Notes under the pieces: model-generated
Told to the model about the DNA's origin: nothing
Databases searched by the model: none
The model's input: the letters and a program-made list of their open reading frames with translations, nothing else
DNA from: Omphalotus guepiniiformis
Taxonomy: Eukaryota; Basidiomycota; Agaricomycetes; Agaricales; Omphalotaceae
Reading direction: 5' to 3'
DNA length: 64,000 nt
Assembly: GCA_028554645.1 (NCBI GenBank)
Contig: JAQOOI010000062.1
Span: forward strand, 248,001-312,000
In this document: piece by piece, positions 34,055-45,739 of the stretch
Layout of the letters: every line of letters begins with the position of its first letter
Position numbering within the stretch: the first letter of the stretch is position 1
Made by a program: the position numbers and the translations under genes

Positions 34055-37000
34055 TTATGAGTAGAATTGTAATGTTAACTCTTCATGTATGATGTGAGTA
34101 TGGAAATGAGATGAGAGAGACCACGGCAGAGCGCATGACATGGTTTAATCGGAGACAGAAACTTCAAAACTCCGCTGGCGCCCGCAAGTCGCGTAAAGTG
34201 CTGCGCACCTTCCTGGTGTACCCTCCTCAAATGCTTTTGCTACATGAACCCTAGGATGATCTCAATACTACAACGCTCTTCTCCAAATGGTCAAGAAAAC
34301 GATCCAAAAATGTAGGCTACGAAGTGGCTCATAGCGCTGCAATTTCAGTCGTCCCTCGGGTGCGTATCTCTGTACAATCCAAGTCCAGTTGCTGATGGTC
34401 TTCCTGTTTAGCTCTTTCAGGAAAGTTGCAATCCCTTGAAAGTCAAACGAGGAATGCGGTCTCATTCATCCGTGTTCCCTTCTGTGGTGGCGTTGTTAGC
34501 AAGTATAAGCTCGGGTATGAAGATGTGGGTCGTGTTTCGGATTTTACAGTAGCATATATGCTCTCTAGCTGACATACCTTCGACATAGGAATCAATGCAT
34601 TTCGTGAAAATGCGACATTCATTGTTCACAGGATTGTTTGACATATGGCGATGCATCCTTCGGCATGGTGAATGCGTGTTGACCGGTCCAGTTTGCCGTA
34701 TACCTGACGAGAGCATTCCTTCCTGCCGCTCAGCCTTCCGCCTACCAGTATGACTCAGGGTGGGCCAGGATACGCGGGTACATCACGAACCCACGCAACT
34801 GCCGAGTCCGGGCTTGGTCCCACCTACCTGGATAGACGCTGATAAATGCCGTGAAGATGATGTACATAGACGTTTAGCTCTAGAGTGAGTGCGTACCTCC
34901 GACCTCCGAATTTTACCTGACTGTTCTCATCAGCGCAATCTCATGTTGATGTTCTCCCGAGAGTCCCGTTCTTCGATGCGAAAAGAGAGTGGTAATGGCA
35001 ATGCTTATTTGAATGTCGGCGGTGGGTCCATTTGATGCCTCACCTTTTCATTTGCCTGAACAAAGGGTGTATAGTATGAAACACTTCTCGATGATAAAGA
35101 TCGATATATTGCATTCGCTACTCATAGATTCCTGTTCACGATACGGCTTCAAACGACCGTAGAGAAACGGTGTTTACAGGACAATGTGGGGTGCTTACGG
35201 GGCGTGAGGACGAAGTAATTCATTTATTGACCGACGGACCAGAGCCAAGGATTCGGCTTCGTGGACAAGAACTCAGGAGAGGGCGATCTAGGACCACGTC
35301 ACTCTCGGCGGGATTCGAGAGCCATACACATCACTCAGGAAATTCAAGCGGGCGGACGTGCTATTTGATGTCGGACCAGGGTCAAATATGGCGTTGCGTC
35401 AAAACGGCTTGACTTGATGCAGTGGGTAGAGTGTATGTTCAGTCTGCTGGTGTCTGGGCCTACTATGTAAATTCACCATTTGAAGAGATGATAATCCCTC
35501 AGAGACTCGATGTGTGAATGACAAAGGAGGACAAAGGTAAGATAATTAATCTTTTGACGTTGATCTGGGAGTCTGGGACCTACTCAACACGACAACTCTA
35601 CGTAGTTTGACGATTCCTCGACTGCACAGCGATCACAAATTTGCCCCTTCTTGCTTGTTGAGGCCCGAGGGTCGCGCGAGTCAAGGATATGTGTGAATAT
35701 CCACACGTTGCGCTTCTGAACGAGGATCGGCGCTCATAGAGCATCAAAGCAAAGGTTCGATGAGCCATTATCCAGTCGGACCTGCGGATACATTCGTTGC
35801 TCCAAACAATTCTGGTCCTTGAGAACTGCAGCGTACTCTTGAAGCAATATCATTTGCCCCTGATAAAGAGTCATCTAACCAGACGTGCTGAATCAGATAG
35901 TGACATGATCAAGCCATTGGGTGAACTCGGAACGTGCAATCACCTCGTTAACTAAATTACTCTTCCCTGAACGTGAGCCTCCTCTCATCTCCATTACTCA
36001 GATCGTGATATTGACTTACACTATCGCTGCTTCTCCAGCATTAACTCCCAAATATTGACTGACACGATACCTCGCAAGTTTCAAAGTTCCTGAGGAACGG
36101 CCAGTGTCAACCTGATTCTCATGTCGCCTGGTTTTGAACAAGAAGTAATCACGGCAAGGTGTGATGTTCTTTCATTGGAATGACTCGCGTACTCATCGCC
36201 GTTGACCCGTGTTCCCTCTGTGAAATCCATACAGCACTTCCGCAATATTCACTCGGTAAGTATTCCTCGCTACTTTCCCTTTGAATCACTCAGTCTCACG
36301 AAACCGCGGTCGTCCGTGTAATTCTTTATCCACTCATCGGATACCTTGTGGATGTACACACCAGCATCGGCTCCGAAGTTGTTAGGGAGAGAATTCGAAG
36401 AACGCTCGTCTGTTCCTAAAGTCCTTCATATCTATTTTTATTCACGTATTTGGATGAAGTAACTGATGCACTCTCACCACCGTGTAATCGACGATGCTGC
36501 CTTGTTTCAAGGACCTAGAATTTGGTAAACATCGCTCTACCCTGACAGCTATGATTTTTATTAGCTGCCACTGTGATCCCGCAATGCGCACAACAGATTA
36601 CAATTGAAACAGTAACGTTCAGATCGACTAACCTCTCAAGACTCGGACCGTGAGATCGGTCTTCAACGATGCCATCGAGCCAGTGTTGCGGGAGTGGAAT
36701 TGCTCATCTTTGACAGTCCAGGAACGTATTTCGGAGCATGCTGGAATGAGTCAGGTTGTATAGATCTCATGTAGCAAAGCATTGATGTAAGTTCATGGTC
36801 TATCCCAGGTCATCGTATCCCATGTCGAAAATTTTCTAGTTTGAAGTGACTGCCATACATCCGAGCTGCTCTTCTATGTTTCTCTGGAAACGGTGACGGA
36901 CCTGTCATTCATAAAGTTTGGAGGGGTGTTCTTGCCGTGCCCGTGCGTACTGCCTTGTTCCATTGATTAGAGGCCTGTTATTACCGAAATATTTAGCGAT

Positions 37001-37358
37001 CTCAGTGGCGCAGTGTACCTAGCGTCGGTTCACATACGTGACCCAGCGGCATACATCGCGCGCTGTTGGGTAGCTTATCCCGACATCTGAGCAATGGTGT
37101 TGAAAGTTACCGTGATAGTCGCGTCTGTCAAACTCGTCATGTCGATGCTTACCATCGGGATGTGTTCGCAGGCATAGTTCCTGGCGTTTTAACTCCTTCA
37201 GCCAGAAATAGCACCTAGACAGCTTGATTCGAGGTCGATTCACCGTCAAAGAGAGAACAACATATTACGTCCACTCGGCTTAAACAGGTGCTGTGTATAA
37301 TCAATATCGCAAGATCAGCTTCGCTCAGGGCCGTGTTTGTTTCAGTCTCTAGTAGCGC
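34055..37358. other. Long intergenic region without a gene
   Basis: About 3.3 kb holds no supportable coding region, only short open frames (none above 90 codons). I recognised no terminal repeats or transposase remnants. It may be decayed transposon or gene sequence. Confidence 0.45.
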
Positions 37359-37365
37359 TATAAAA
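37359..37365 (+). promoter_or_regulatory. TATA box of DyP peroxidase gene 1
   Basis: TATAAAA lies 67 bases before the ATG of the peroxidase gene. Confidence 0.6.
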
Positions 37366-37425
37366 GCTTTGAGGAAATTTTCAAGCCAGTCAGTGTTCTC
37401 ACTTCCTTCTATTCTACGGTTCGAG

Positions 37426-39656
37426 ATGAGGCTCACTTCTGTTTCGCTGGTTGCTGGCTTTGCCCTCAGTCAATGCGTCTCCGCATACCCCAACATCAGG
37501 GGGCTTAATCCGCTTAAGCCGCGAAGGGCCAGCTCGCTCTTGATCAGTACGCTCATCGACGCTCTGAGCCTCGTACTTTGCTAACAGCTTGATCAGTCCC
37601 GCGGCCCAGCCTCAGCTGCCCAGTGCTCAGCAGGCCTCAACCAATGCTGCCACCGTAGGTCTAAACCTCACGGATATCCAGAATGACATTCTGTATGTCA
37701 ATCCTTCTTCCTGAATCGCTCTTTGGATACTGACAGGTTGACTGCTCCATGCACAGTGTCGGTATGAAAAAGAACAAGGAATTGTTCTTCTTCTTCGGCA
37801 TCACGGACGCGGCTGCATTCAAGACCAAGCTCGGCACTGACATTCTCAGTCTTATCACTTCGACGGAACAAGTATTGTCTGTCTCCACGCAGCCCATCAC
37901 AGCAGTTAACGTGGCCTTCTCTCAAACTGGGCTGCTTGCTTTGGGTATCACCGACGACCTTGGGGACGCTGGGTTCGCGGCGGGACAGTTCTTAGATGCC
38001 GGGAATCTCGGTGACCCCGGAACAGGTAACTGGATCAGTGGATTTGCCGGAACCAGCGTCCACGGAGTCTTCCTTCTGGCCTCGGATACTTTGGACAACG
38101 TGAACGCCGAATTGGCCAATATTCAGTCTATTCTCAACGGTTCGATTACAGAAATTCATCGTCTTCAAGGAGAAGCTCGCCCAGGGGATCAGCAAGGTCA
38201 TGAACGTATGTAGGATTCACCATCACGAGCTTTTCATGAGGCCTCACTCTCGGGAATGACTAGATTTTGGTTTCATGGATGGTATCAGCCAGCCTGCTGT
38301 CGATGGTTTCTCTACCGCTTTGCCCGGACAACAGGTCGTTAGCGCCGGGGTTATCCTTGTGGGCCAAGCAAATGATCCTGTTACTGCACGCCCCGCCTGG
38401 GCTCAAAGTGGATCCTTCCTCGCGTTCCGTCAGATGGAGCAACGTGTTCCCGAATTCAACAAGTTCCTTACCGACAACGCTCTCTCGATGCCGAACCTCA
38501 CGGAGCAGCAAAACGTTGACCTTCTTGGTGCCCGGATGATGGGACGTTGGAAGAGTGTAAGTACATGACAGCTACCACAAATATCCGGAGGTCTTACTAT
38601 GCATTTGCCTAGGGTGCACCTGTGGACTTGACACCGCTGGTTGATGATCCCGTGCTGGGCGCTGATTCTCAAAGGAACAACGACTTCAACTTCACCCACG
38701 CTGGATTCACCGAAACCACAGATGAAACACACTGTCCTTTTGCCGCTCACGTTCGCAAAGTAAACCCTCGTTCGGACTTCAACCCTGAGAACACGCAGAA
38801 CCACATCATCCGATCCAGTATTCCTTATGGACCTGAAGGTACGTTGACCTCCTGAATCTCAGATGTACTGTGGGTCTGAAAACACTTCCTCCAAGTCACC
38901 GATGCTGAGGCCACTTCAAATACTACTAACACTGAGCGTGGTCTTGCTTTCGGTACGTGCAATGATATGAGAACACAAGCAAATAATAACGTCAGCATGT
39001 TGCACTTGCTAGTTGCATACCAATCCTCTCTGGGTAACGGCTTCCAGTTCCTACAGAAGAACTGGGTTGACAATGCAAAGTGAGTCTTGAAATCCTTTCT
39101 TCACTTTGCATGTATTGAAATTCCAACCATCTCACAGTTTCTTCTTTGGAAAAACTAGTAAGTACAACTCCATTTCTGGTTAATTGTATTAGGATCTGAC
39201 TGTCTGTTTTCAGCTCCGTAAGTCTAATGTGATATAACCACTCAAAGAGGCCATTTACTGATCAAGCTCTCAACCATTAACTTTCTGTGTAGTCCTGTAA
39301 GTATCCCACGTCATATCAAGCTTTGACATCAAACTGACCTTGCAATTCAGGGTGTTGACCCTATCATCGGTAATTGGATGCTATACAACATTTTCAGCAC
39401 CCTAGCTGACTTCAATTCTCAATAGGTTCGACAAACGCTGGTCTCGCTCCCGGAAACGCTCCTCGTCCTGTCTCTGGATTAGATCCTCAAGACCCCACTC
39501 GTATCATTACGCTAGACATTGGTCAGTACATTCTGAGCAGTCTGATTGTTGACTCATTCATCAACTTCAACCCATACAGATTTCATCGTGTCTCGTGGTG
39601 GAGAGTACTTCTTCTCACCTTCGCTTTCCGCAATTCAGAACACACTCTCTGTTTAG
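37426..39656 (+). CDS. Dye-decolorizing peroxidase (DyP), secreted
   Basis: The product begins with a signal peptide (MRLTSVSLVAGFALSQCVSA), so it is extracellular. The DyP ferredoxin-like fold follows: LTDIQNDIL, then KKNKELFFFFGIT, VFLLASDT and the family hallmark GFMDGISQPAV, whose Asp is the distal catalytic acid. Downstream are CPFAAHVRK, whose His is the likely proximal heme ligand, and HIIRSSIPYGPE, whose Arg is the likely distal Arg. The protein ends GGEYFFSPSLSAIQNTLSV. Class-D DyPs of basidiomycetes oxidise dyes and lignin-related phenolics with hydrogen peroxide. Several very small exons occur near 39140-39420. The join between the signal-peptide exon and the second exon is not resolved: the only good donor (near 37553) does not give the right phase. 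Confidence 0.9.
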
Positions 39657-40059
39657 AGGTTGCCACAGTTGTGCAGCCGGTTTCTTGACTATTTACATGA
39701 TGGACTGGACTTTAAGTATAGGCATATGATGCAGTATTTAACTAACATATTACAAAGAAACCTTCCTTTCAACACTCGTTACATAAAATATCTTTGTACA
39801 GTTAAATAGACATGGTTTTCTGAAGGTTCATCGTAAATTAACGTGAGCTTCATCGCGATTCAGGTAAGCCTTGGTATTGACATGGATACCTCGTCTGCCT
39901 TATAGTAGTTTAGTATCAACGATATTCAGAGGGACGACAATATGAACGAAACGAGATTATAGTAGAGATTTCAGTAGATCCAATGAAAAACATGTCCAAA
40001 ACCGTCGGTCGTAGCTTCCCGAAGTGCCCACCGTGTCACTTCTCCTCCCGGAACCACTT
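39657..40059. other. Intergenic, 3' sides of convergent genes
   Basis: This A+T-rich spacer lies between the ends of the DyP gene and the unknown nuclear-type gene. Nothing else is visible. Confidence 0.5.
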
Positions 40060-41121
40060 CTACCGCGAGAAGTCGATATTCAAGCGGGTCAATTCATCGG
40101 GAAGTTCCTCGCTGAGCGATCTCGTAGGCAGAATCTTTGGCGTAGCCGGGGACTGCGGAAGAGAGGCGTTGCACGAACGCTTGCGGCTTTTAGACGAATA
40201 CCTAGTAGGGGTCTCGAGCAAAGTCTGTGCAATCAAGTCTTCAGCTCCTTCCTCCGTCAGCATTCCAATGATTTTCCTCTTCTTGAGCGCTCGCCCGGAC
40301 GCAGACGCCTCATCGTCTTCTTCTTCTAATCGTGCGAGTCGAGGAGTCCCAAAAGACCTAAAATCGCTGACTCTAGTCCGTTTTCTCGTCGTAACCGCCA
40401 TAGGGCTTGATGACCAGGCCGAAGCATTTGTCGTACTGAGATGGTTTTCATCGTCTCCGGATTCCTCGCCTTCAAGTTCGACTTCAGCAGCAGTGGTATA
40501 CCTTCGCACACTGTACCCCTTGTTCGGCTGCTCGTTCAACCTCCGCGACTTGATAGCTCTCGGAGCAGGAGGCGGATCTGGAAGATTGCTTGAAATCCCA
40601 ACCAAAACCTCTATAGCTTGCCTGATAGCAATAGCCGATCGTTCTCGTCCAATGTCAATTCGGAGTAAGGCGGGAAGTTTGGAGTTCAAGTCAAAAGCCA
40701 CCGCAACTAGTTGGCTCCGGGTCATAGTCAGTAGATCTTCGTGGCAGCAGAAAGGGATCCTGTCCAGAGCGGTGATGATTATAGCGTTCTCCGAGGTATC
40801 TTCGTTCTGTAGAGCCAGACAAGGTCGACCATCCACTGAAATTGGGACTGGTGGACGATGACCCTGTCGTACGCAAGGTGACGAGTAAGTTGAAAGTTGA
40901 CGAAGATTTAGAGAAGGCGTTTTGAAGGTAGGTTTATGGTGAAATTGTTGAACTGAATCGTCTTCGTCTCGGCTTCGTTTTCCCAAAGTTCCTTCGTTTA
41001 TTGAAGACGACAGAGACTGTGAACGATCTCGCCGAAGGAAGATCTTGCGCATCGGTGTAAATGGATTCGAAATGATTCTTGCATCGAGTTTTGCAACAGG
41101 AGATTGAGGTGGGCTGGCCAT
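40060..41121 (-). CDS. Uncharacterised protein, probably nuclear
   Basis: A single open frame of 353 codons starts at an ATG (MASPPQSPVAKLDARI) and runs to LTRLNIDFSR. I do not recognise a named domain. The N-terminal 80 residues are basic and Ser-rich (RRDRSQSLSSS). The central part (about residues 115-185) looks structured and predicted helical, with DRIPFCCHEDLLTMTRSQL and ERSAIAIRQAIEVLVG. The rest is charged and low complexity, with an acidic run (GEESGDDE) and a likely nuclear localisation signal (RALKKRKI). It lies between the two DyP genes on the opposite strand. The length and lack of stops make it a real gene; its function is unknown. Confidence 0.75.
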   Translation of the reverse strand: MASPPQSPVAKLDARIISNPFTPMRKIFLRRDRSQSLSSSINEGTLGKRSRDEDDSVQQFHHKPTFKTPSLNLRQLSTYSSPCVRQGHRPPVPISVDGRPCLALQNEDTSENAIIITALDRIPFCCHEDLLTMTRSQLVAVAFDLNSKLPALLRIDIGRERSAIAIRQAIEVLVGISSNLPDPPPAPRAIKSRRLNEQPNKGYSVRRYTTAAEVELEGEESGDDENHLSTTNASAWSSSPMAVTTRKRTRVSDFRSFGTPRLARLEEEDDEASASGRALKKRKIIGMLTEEGAEDLIAQTLLETPTRYSSKSRKRSCNASLPQSPATPKILPTRSLSEELPDELTRLNIDFSR

Positions 41122-41721
41122 TGCAGACGTGGTACGGGTAGAAAATAGGAAAAAGGAAAACAAGAAAAATTATGTAATACATAGCTCTGAAATGCCGCCC
41201 ACATGCCGAGATGCGGCGCGCTAAGCGGAGATTCAAGGTAATTGGGCGATTGTTTCGCCGTTCGGGCGCCTCTCCTTTTTACTTGTACGTTGAATGTCGC
41301 CGACTCCAGAGGGAGCTTGTCGTACGCTGCTCAATGAACTACGTGTCACGAATGAGAGCTTGAATGCCTCCGGTGAGTGAAGCTCAAGACATTCCAATAA
41401 ATGATAGCATACATGCAGTGTGCACTGATATCTACTATCTGACATCTCACACGCTAATCTGAAGTTTTTAGTTGAAGGCCCGGATTTATGATATTTCATC
41501 GATTGACTTCCCGAATATAAGTATGATTGTTGGTGAATGTTGCAGTAACCGTCAACCTGCACGGTGATGTCGAGCTATCTGTGAAGGTGACATTTTCGAA
41601 GCTGGGCAGCCACAATGATGGTCAGTGCCTTCTAGATTATAAGGTCTTCTGATTCATAAGGGCCTTCTAGCTCGTCAGTATGTACATCCAAGTCGCCTCT
41701 TTTCTTTGTCCGAGTGAATGG
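41122..41721. other. Divergent intergenic region
   Basis: This shared upstream region separates the unknown nuclear-type gene (minus) from DyP gene 2 (plus). No other gene is visible. Confidence 0.5.
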
Positions 41722-41728
41722 TATAAAA
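41722..41728 (+). promoter_or_regulatory. TATA box of DyP gene 2
   Basis: TATAAAA lies about 106 bases upstream of the DyP gene 2 start codon. Confidence 0.55.
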
Positions 41729-43038
41729 AGCTCCAGCCATCGTCCTCGCGCACTCACTTCCCCGTGTACTACCCGTGAGCTGATTCATTCCTTATTGTTT
41801 TTCATATATAACTTGAAGGTGTCTCGAATGAGATTCTCATGCATTCACATCTTCACTATGCTTGCCGTTCAAGGCGTGCTTGCTATCCCTCAGTACAATG
41901 GCGCCATAGAGTCACGCCGTGTAAAGTCAATTCTTATTGGTGCCATCCTTCCATATTCTTCACAAGGATTGTGTATTGACGCCATCTACAGATCCTCTAG
42001 CCCAGCCTAGCTTGCCAGATGCCATACAGGCTGAGGCAGCTTCTGCCTCGGTGAACCTCAATCTCCGTGATATTCAAGGAGACATCCTGTAGGTCTTCCT
42101 GTTTCCAGACACTCATCGTACAGATGCTGAAGAATTGCTCCCTCTCGCTTACTAGAATCGGTACAAAGAAGAACAAGGAGCTGTTCTTGTTTTTCACCAT
42201 TACAGACGTCCTTGCATTCAAGAGAAAACTAGGCCGCATTCACGATCGCATCACTTCAACTTCGGAACTTTTATCCGTCGACACACAGCCGACAACCGCC
42301 ATCAACATCGCATTCTCGCAAAGAGGGTTGCTCGCTTTAGGCGTGTTTGACAATCTTCAGGATGATCATTTTAGGAATGGCCAGCTCGGGGACATATCGT
42401 CTCTCGGTGATCCGGGGACGCAGAACTGGGTTCCAGCGTTCTTGGAAAATACGGTCCATGGCGTTCTTCTGCTGGCGTCGGATACTCTGCAGAACATCAA
42501 CGACGAACTGGCAAATCTCACGTCGACATTTGGTGAATGTATTATAGAAGTACATCGTCTTCAAGGTGAAGCAAGGCCGGGCGATCAGCAGGGTCATGAA
42601 CGTGAGTCTTGGCACTACACAGACTGCAGTTATATGTATAACCTTGGGTAGATTTCGGATTTATGGATGGTATCAGCCAGCCAGCCGTCGAAGGCTTTAC
42701 AGCCTCACCTTTTCCAGGACAAATCTCACTTCCGGCGGGAGAGTTTCTGTTAGGAGAACCCGGAGACACAACGTCTCGTCCAACATGGGCGAAGGACGGT
42801 TCTTTCCTCGTGTTTCGCCAGATGAAACAGCGCGTCCCAGAGTTTAACAAGTTTCTGAGCGATAACGCCCTCTCTGTTCCTAGTTTAAATGTTGAAGAAA
42901 ACACTGAACTTTTAGGTGCACGAATGATGGGAAGATGGAAAAGTGTGCGTAACTTTGTCAGTACTGCTTACCGTTGAAGCTTAACAAACATTTGCGTATT
43001 GTGTTCGCTCGATAGGGTGCCCCGATTGACCTCTCTCC

Positions 43039-43045
43039 TCTTAAG
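43039..43045. repeat. Target-site duplication, left copy
   Basis: TCTTAAG directly precedes the left terminal inverted repeat and is repeated exactly at 44455-44461 after the right one. Only one copy would be present in the uninterrupted DyP exon. Confidence 0.85.
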
Positions 43046-43084
43046 CCCAGTGAAAACTCGCTGTGTTGAGATCGAGTGAGAACG
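43046..43084 (+). repeat. Left terminal inverted repeat
   Basis: This is the 39-bp left end of the transposon, 37 of 39 positions complementary to the right end at 44416-44454. It includes the shared core GCTGTGTTGAGATCGAGTGA. Confidence 0.88.
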
Positions 43085-43558
43085 TGGGTAAATCAATTTT
43101 CGGTCCGCGAGATCGCTTGGAAATGCGTGAGCGCATAAAATTCTATCTTCAACCAACTTCATCGTTGACTTTAGCAGCTTCGTTGACGTTGACGAGGTCA
43201 AATGGATGTTGTAGTTCGTTGAAGGAGCTTTATTTTGACTATTTTTGATTACCAATCATATGTTCAACCCTGCTTCGCTCGACATCTGTGATGATTATAA
43301 CTCTTTTGCCTACACTCTCCTCTCCTCTATGACTTTCACTTGGTGTCAAGAGATTCTCAAATATGAGCCTCTCTGTGTCAAGGAAAAAGCTCAAAAACGC
43401 TTACACTGGTGTGTCCTGTCCTTTTTCTCTTTCATTCACGATGTTCGTGACACACTACCCTAGATGCTGCATCCAAGATCACATTGTCTTCTTCTCATGC
43501 CTTCCCTTCACAAACCAATTCAAGTATCACTACTACACCTGTCATGCCTCCCTCATAC

Positions 43559-43795
43559 CTTCCTGCTCCTCCTCCTCCTCTCGCTCTGACGACTCCCGAC
43601 CCAGCACAATCCTCTGCCCCATCACGTCTTCCTGCTCCTCAGTTCGCTCTCGCTCTGACGAGTCTCGACCCAGCACAATCCTCTGTTGTATTACGTCTTC
43701 CCGCTCCTCAATCTGCTCTCACGCCGACGAGTCCCGACCTGGCACATACTACAGTCGCATCACTTCCAGCTCCTCGATTCGTTCTCGCTCTGAAT
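43559..43795 (+). repeat. 69-bp tandem repeat array inside the transposon
   Basis: Copies start at 43559, 43628, 43697 and 43763 (the last is partial). In one frame each encodes a 23-residue Pro/Ala-rich unit with RLPAPQ and DPAQSS motifs. The multiple-of-three period and synonymous-looking changes suggest descent from a coding repeat. Confidence 0.75.
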
Positions 43796-44111
43796 CAATT
43801 TGCAAGCGCGACTGGCTGGTGTAGAATAGCGAAGGGACTGAATACAAGTTTGAAGTATACTGGAATGAATTGGATACCAAGGGTCAACAGGTAGAATCTC
43901 ATTGTTCCTTTGTCTCGTTGCCCGATAACTCATTCTGTTTCAGCCTTTCATTGAATGCTCGAAGGAGCTGGTACGTTTTCATTTCACACTCATGCTATAT
44001 TCATGCTAATCAGTCCTGTTCCTTAGTTACAAGCGAAGAAAGACAAGAAGTGAGTGGATATCAGGCCGGATGAACAAGCACAGTGAGGATGATGACAACG
44101 GCAGCAGCAAC

Positions 44112-44127
44112 GGAGGAGAAGGGGGAG

Positions 44128-44160
<33 letters not shown>

Positions 44161-44172
44161 GGGAGGAGGAAG
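44112..44172 (+). repeat. 61-base polypurine tract
   Basis: This is an uninterrupted run of G and A, including a 12-G stretch and GGA repeats, near the right end of the transposon. Such tracts can form triplex or quadruplex structures. Confidence 0.8.
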
Positions 44173-44415
44173 CGCCAGAGGAGGAAGCAGCATATACACT
44201 ACTATTACCGTGTTCTTTCCTACAGGATCCTAATAGATTTCGCAAGATTCGAGCTGTATAATTGACGGAAATGAATATATTGAAATCGTGTACAATCAAT
44301 TGATACAAATATAACACGACATGACACGATTTCAGGTGGTTTCCCAACGGAAAGTGGGTAAAATCTGTTGTGAGACCGAGTGAAATCGGCTGAGAACGTA
44401 GACATTCGGGATACT

Positions 44416-44454
44416 CGTTTTCACTCGATCTCAACACAGCGACTTTTCACTGGG
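44416..44454 (-). repeat. Right terminal inverted repeat
   Basis: This is the 39-bp right end of the transposon, followed directly by the right TCTTAAG target-site duplication at 44455-44461. Confidence 0.88.
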
Positions 44455-45739
44455 TCTTAAGGACGATCCCGACCTCGGAACCGATCCAATGAGAAACAAC
44501 AACTTCACATTTGCGCACCCGGGTGAAGATATAAAAAACAATCAAACAAGATGCCCCTTCGCCGCTCATCTTCGTAAAGTTCGACCGCGTGCCGATTTTG
44601 GTACTGAAGAGACAGTTCATCATATCATCCGAGCTAGTATACCTTACGGACCTGAAGGTTAGATTTATGTTTGTTCATTTCGTTTTGGTATAGCAGGTAA
44701 TGATATATGAGTAGTCACTGACGCAGAAGCTGCTTCCTCTACGTCCGACAACAACCTTGAGCGTGGTCTAGCCTTTGGTACTACTCATACGTTGAGCGAA
44801 TACGATGCATACAGTAACTCATTAGTTTCGTTTCAGTCGCGTATCAATCGGATATTGGTAAAGGCTTTGTTTTCCTGCAACAGCAATGGGTAGACAACGC
44901 TAAGTGAGTATCAAGTTCTCTCTTTGATTAATGATTATGACTTTTGATAGCTTCTTCTTCAACCATTCAAGTGAGTTCATATCTCGTTCTCGCGTTATGC
45001 TGTTGTTGACTTACTTATACCTTGTAGTTCCGTAAGTAAAACTGGATCTCTTTGTTACACGAATCACTCATATAATACTCCTTCTTTCAATCGCGACCTC
45101 CTATGGTGTTACAGTCCCGTATGTCAAATTTCACTCCTCTATTCCCCTTCGTTCCAGCTAAATTCTCTTATTCTAGGGAGTTGACCCCATCATAGGTAAT
45201 TCCATGATGTCTAACCCAAACCAATCTACTGATATTGTTCTTGAATTTCCGCACTCCACAGGATCCACCAATTCCGGACTGGCACCTGGAAATGCGCCTC
45301 GAGCAATTAACGGCCTTGACCCGCTCGATTCATCGCGGAATATCACTATCAACATTGGTAAGCCTGAATTTCATGTCGTCGCGTCTGCCCATTGAACAAT
45401 CATCTTGTATGCAGATTTTGTTGAATCGCGAGGAGGAGAATACTTTTTCTCTCCCTCCATTTCTGCAATCAAGAACAAACTGACAGCTATTTTCCCTTAA
45501 GTTCATTGAAACTACCAACTTAAAATTAGACTGGCTGCTATTTGGGTTTTGAACCTCGCTTCTTTAGATACCCATTTGAACCAGACTGAACCTATCCCAC
45601 TCTCACTGAACTTCTACTTACTGCTATCGCTAATCTGTTGCCCACTATATAAGTTATTCGATTCAATCCTTGACGAACAACTAATCCTTGATAGGCCCTG
45701 AGCCCTACAAGTTGACAACGACCATCAAGATCAAGCTAC

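Larger units (their letters stand above)
43046..44454. mobile_element. Non-autonomous TIR DNA transposon, 1,409 bp
   Basis: The element has 39-bp terminal inverted repeats (43046-43084 and 44416-44454) that begin CCCAGTGAAAA and differ at only two positions. A perfect 7-bp target-site duplication flanks it. It encodes no recognisable transposase, so it must rely on one elsewhere. Inside are a 69-bp tandem repeat array (43559-43795), exon-like pieces with plausible splice sites, and a 61-base all-purine run. The superfamily is uncertain: 7-bp duplications do not fit the 8 bp of hAT or the TTAA of piggyBac. It splits DyP gene 2. Confidence 0.88.
41828..45500 (+). pseudogene. Dye-decolorizing peroxidase gene split by a DNA transposon
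   Basis: This paralogue of the DyP gene at 37426 has the same exon layout: signal peptide MRFSCIHIFTMLAVQGVLA, then NLRDIQGDIL, KKNKELFLFFTIT, GFMDGISQPAVEGF and ARMMGRWKS. In the following exon, after GAPIDLSPLK, a 1,409-bp element (43046-44454) interrupts the frame and brings a TGA at 43067-43069. Downstream of the element the exon resumes with DDPDLGTDPMRNNN. It continues through CPFAAHLRK and HIIRASIPYGPE and small exons to GGEYFFSPSISAIKNKL, ending at 45500. No other lesion was seen on either side. While the element stays in place, any product lacks the proximal heme ligand His and should be inactive. Confidence 0.9.

Noticed and set aside
35935..35995. A minus-strand segment resembling a Walker A motif (GGSRSGKSN)
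   Set aside because: Such a short pattern is expected by chance several times in 64 kb read in six frames, and the surrounding frame is full of stops.
43484..43894. A 136-codon frame inside the transposon as a real gene
   Set aside because: It is mostly the 69-bp repeat array and has no independent support as a functional coding region.
43046..44454. Assigning the transposon to hAT or piggyBac
   Set aside because: The target duplication I see is 7 bp, not the 8 bp of hAT or the TTAA of piggyBac, and no transposase is present to decide.
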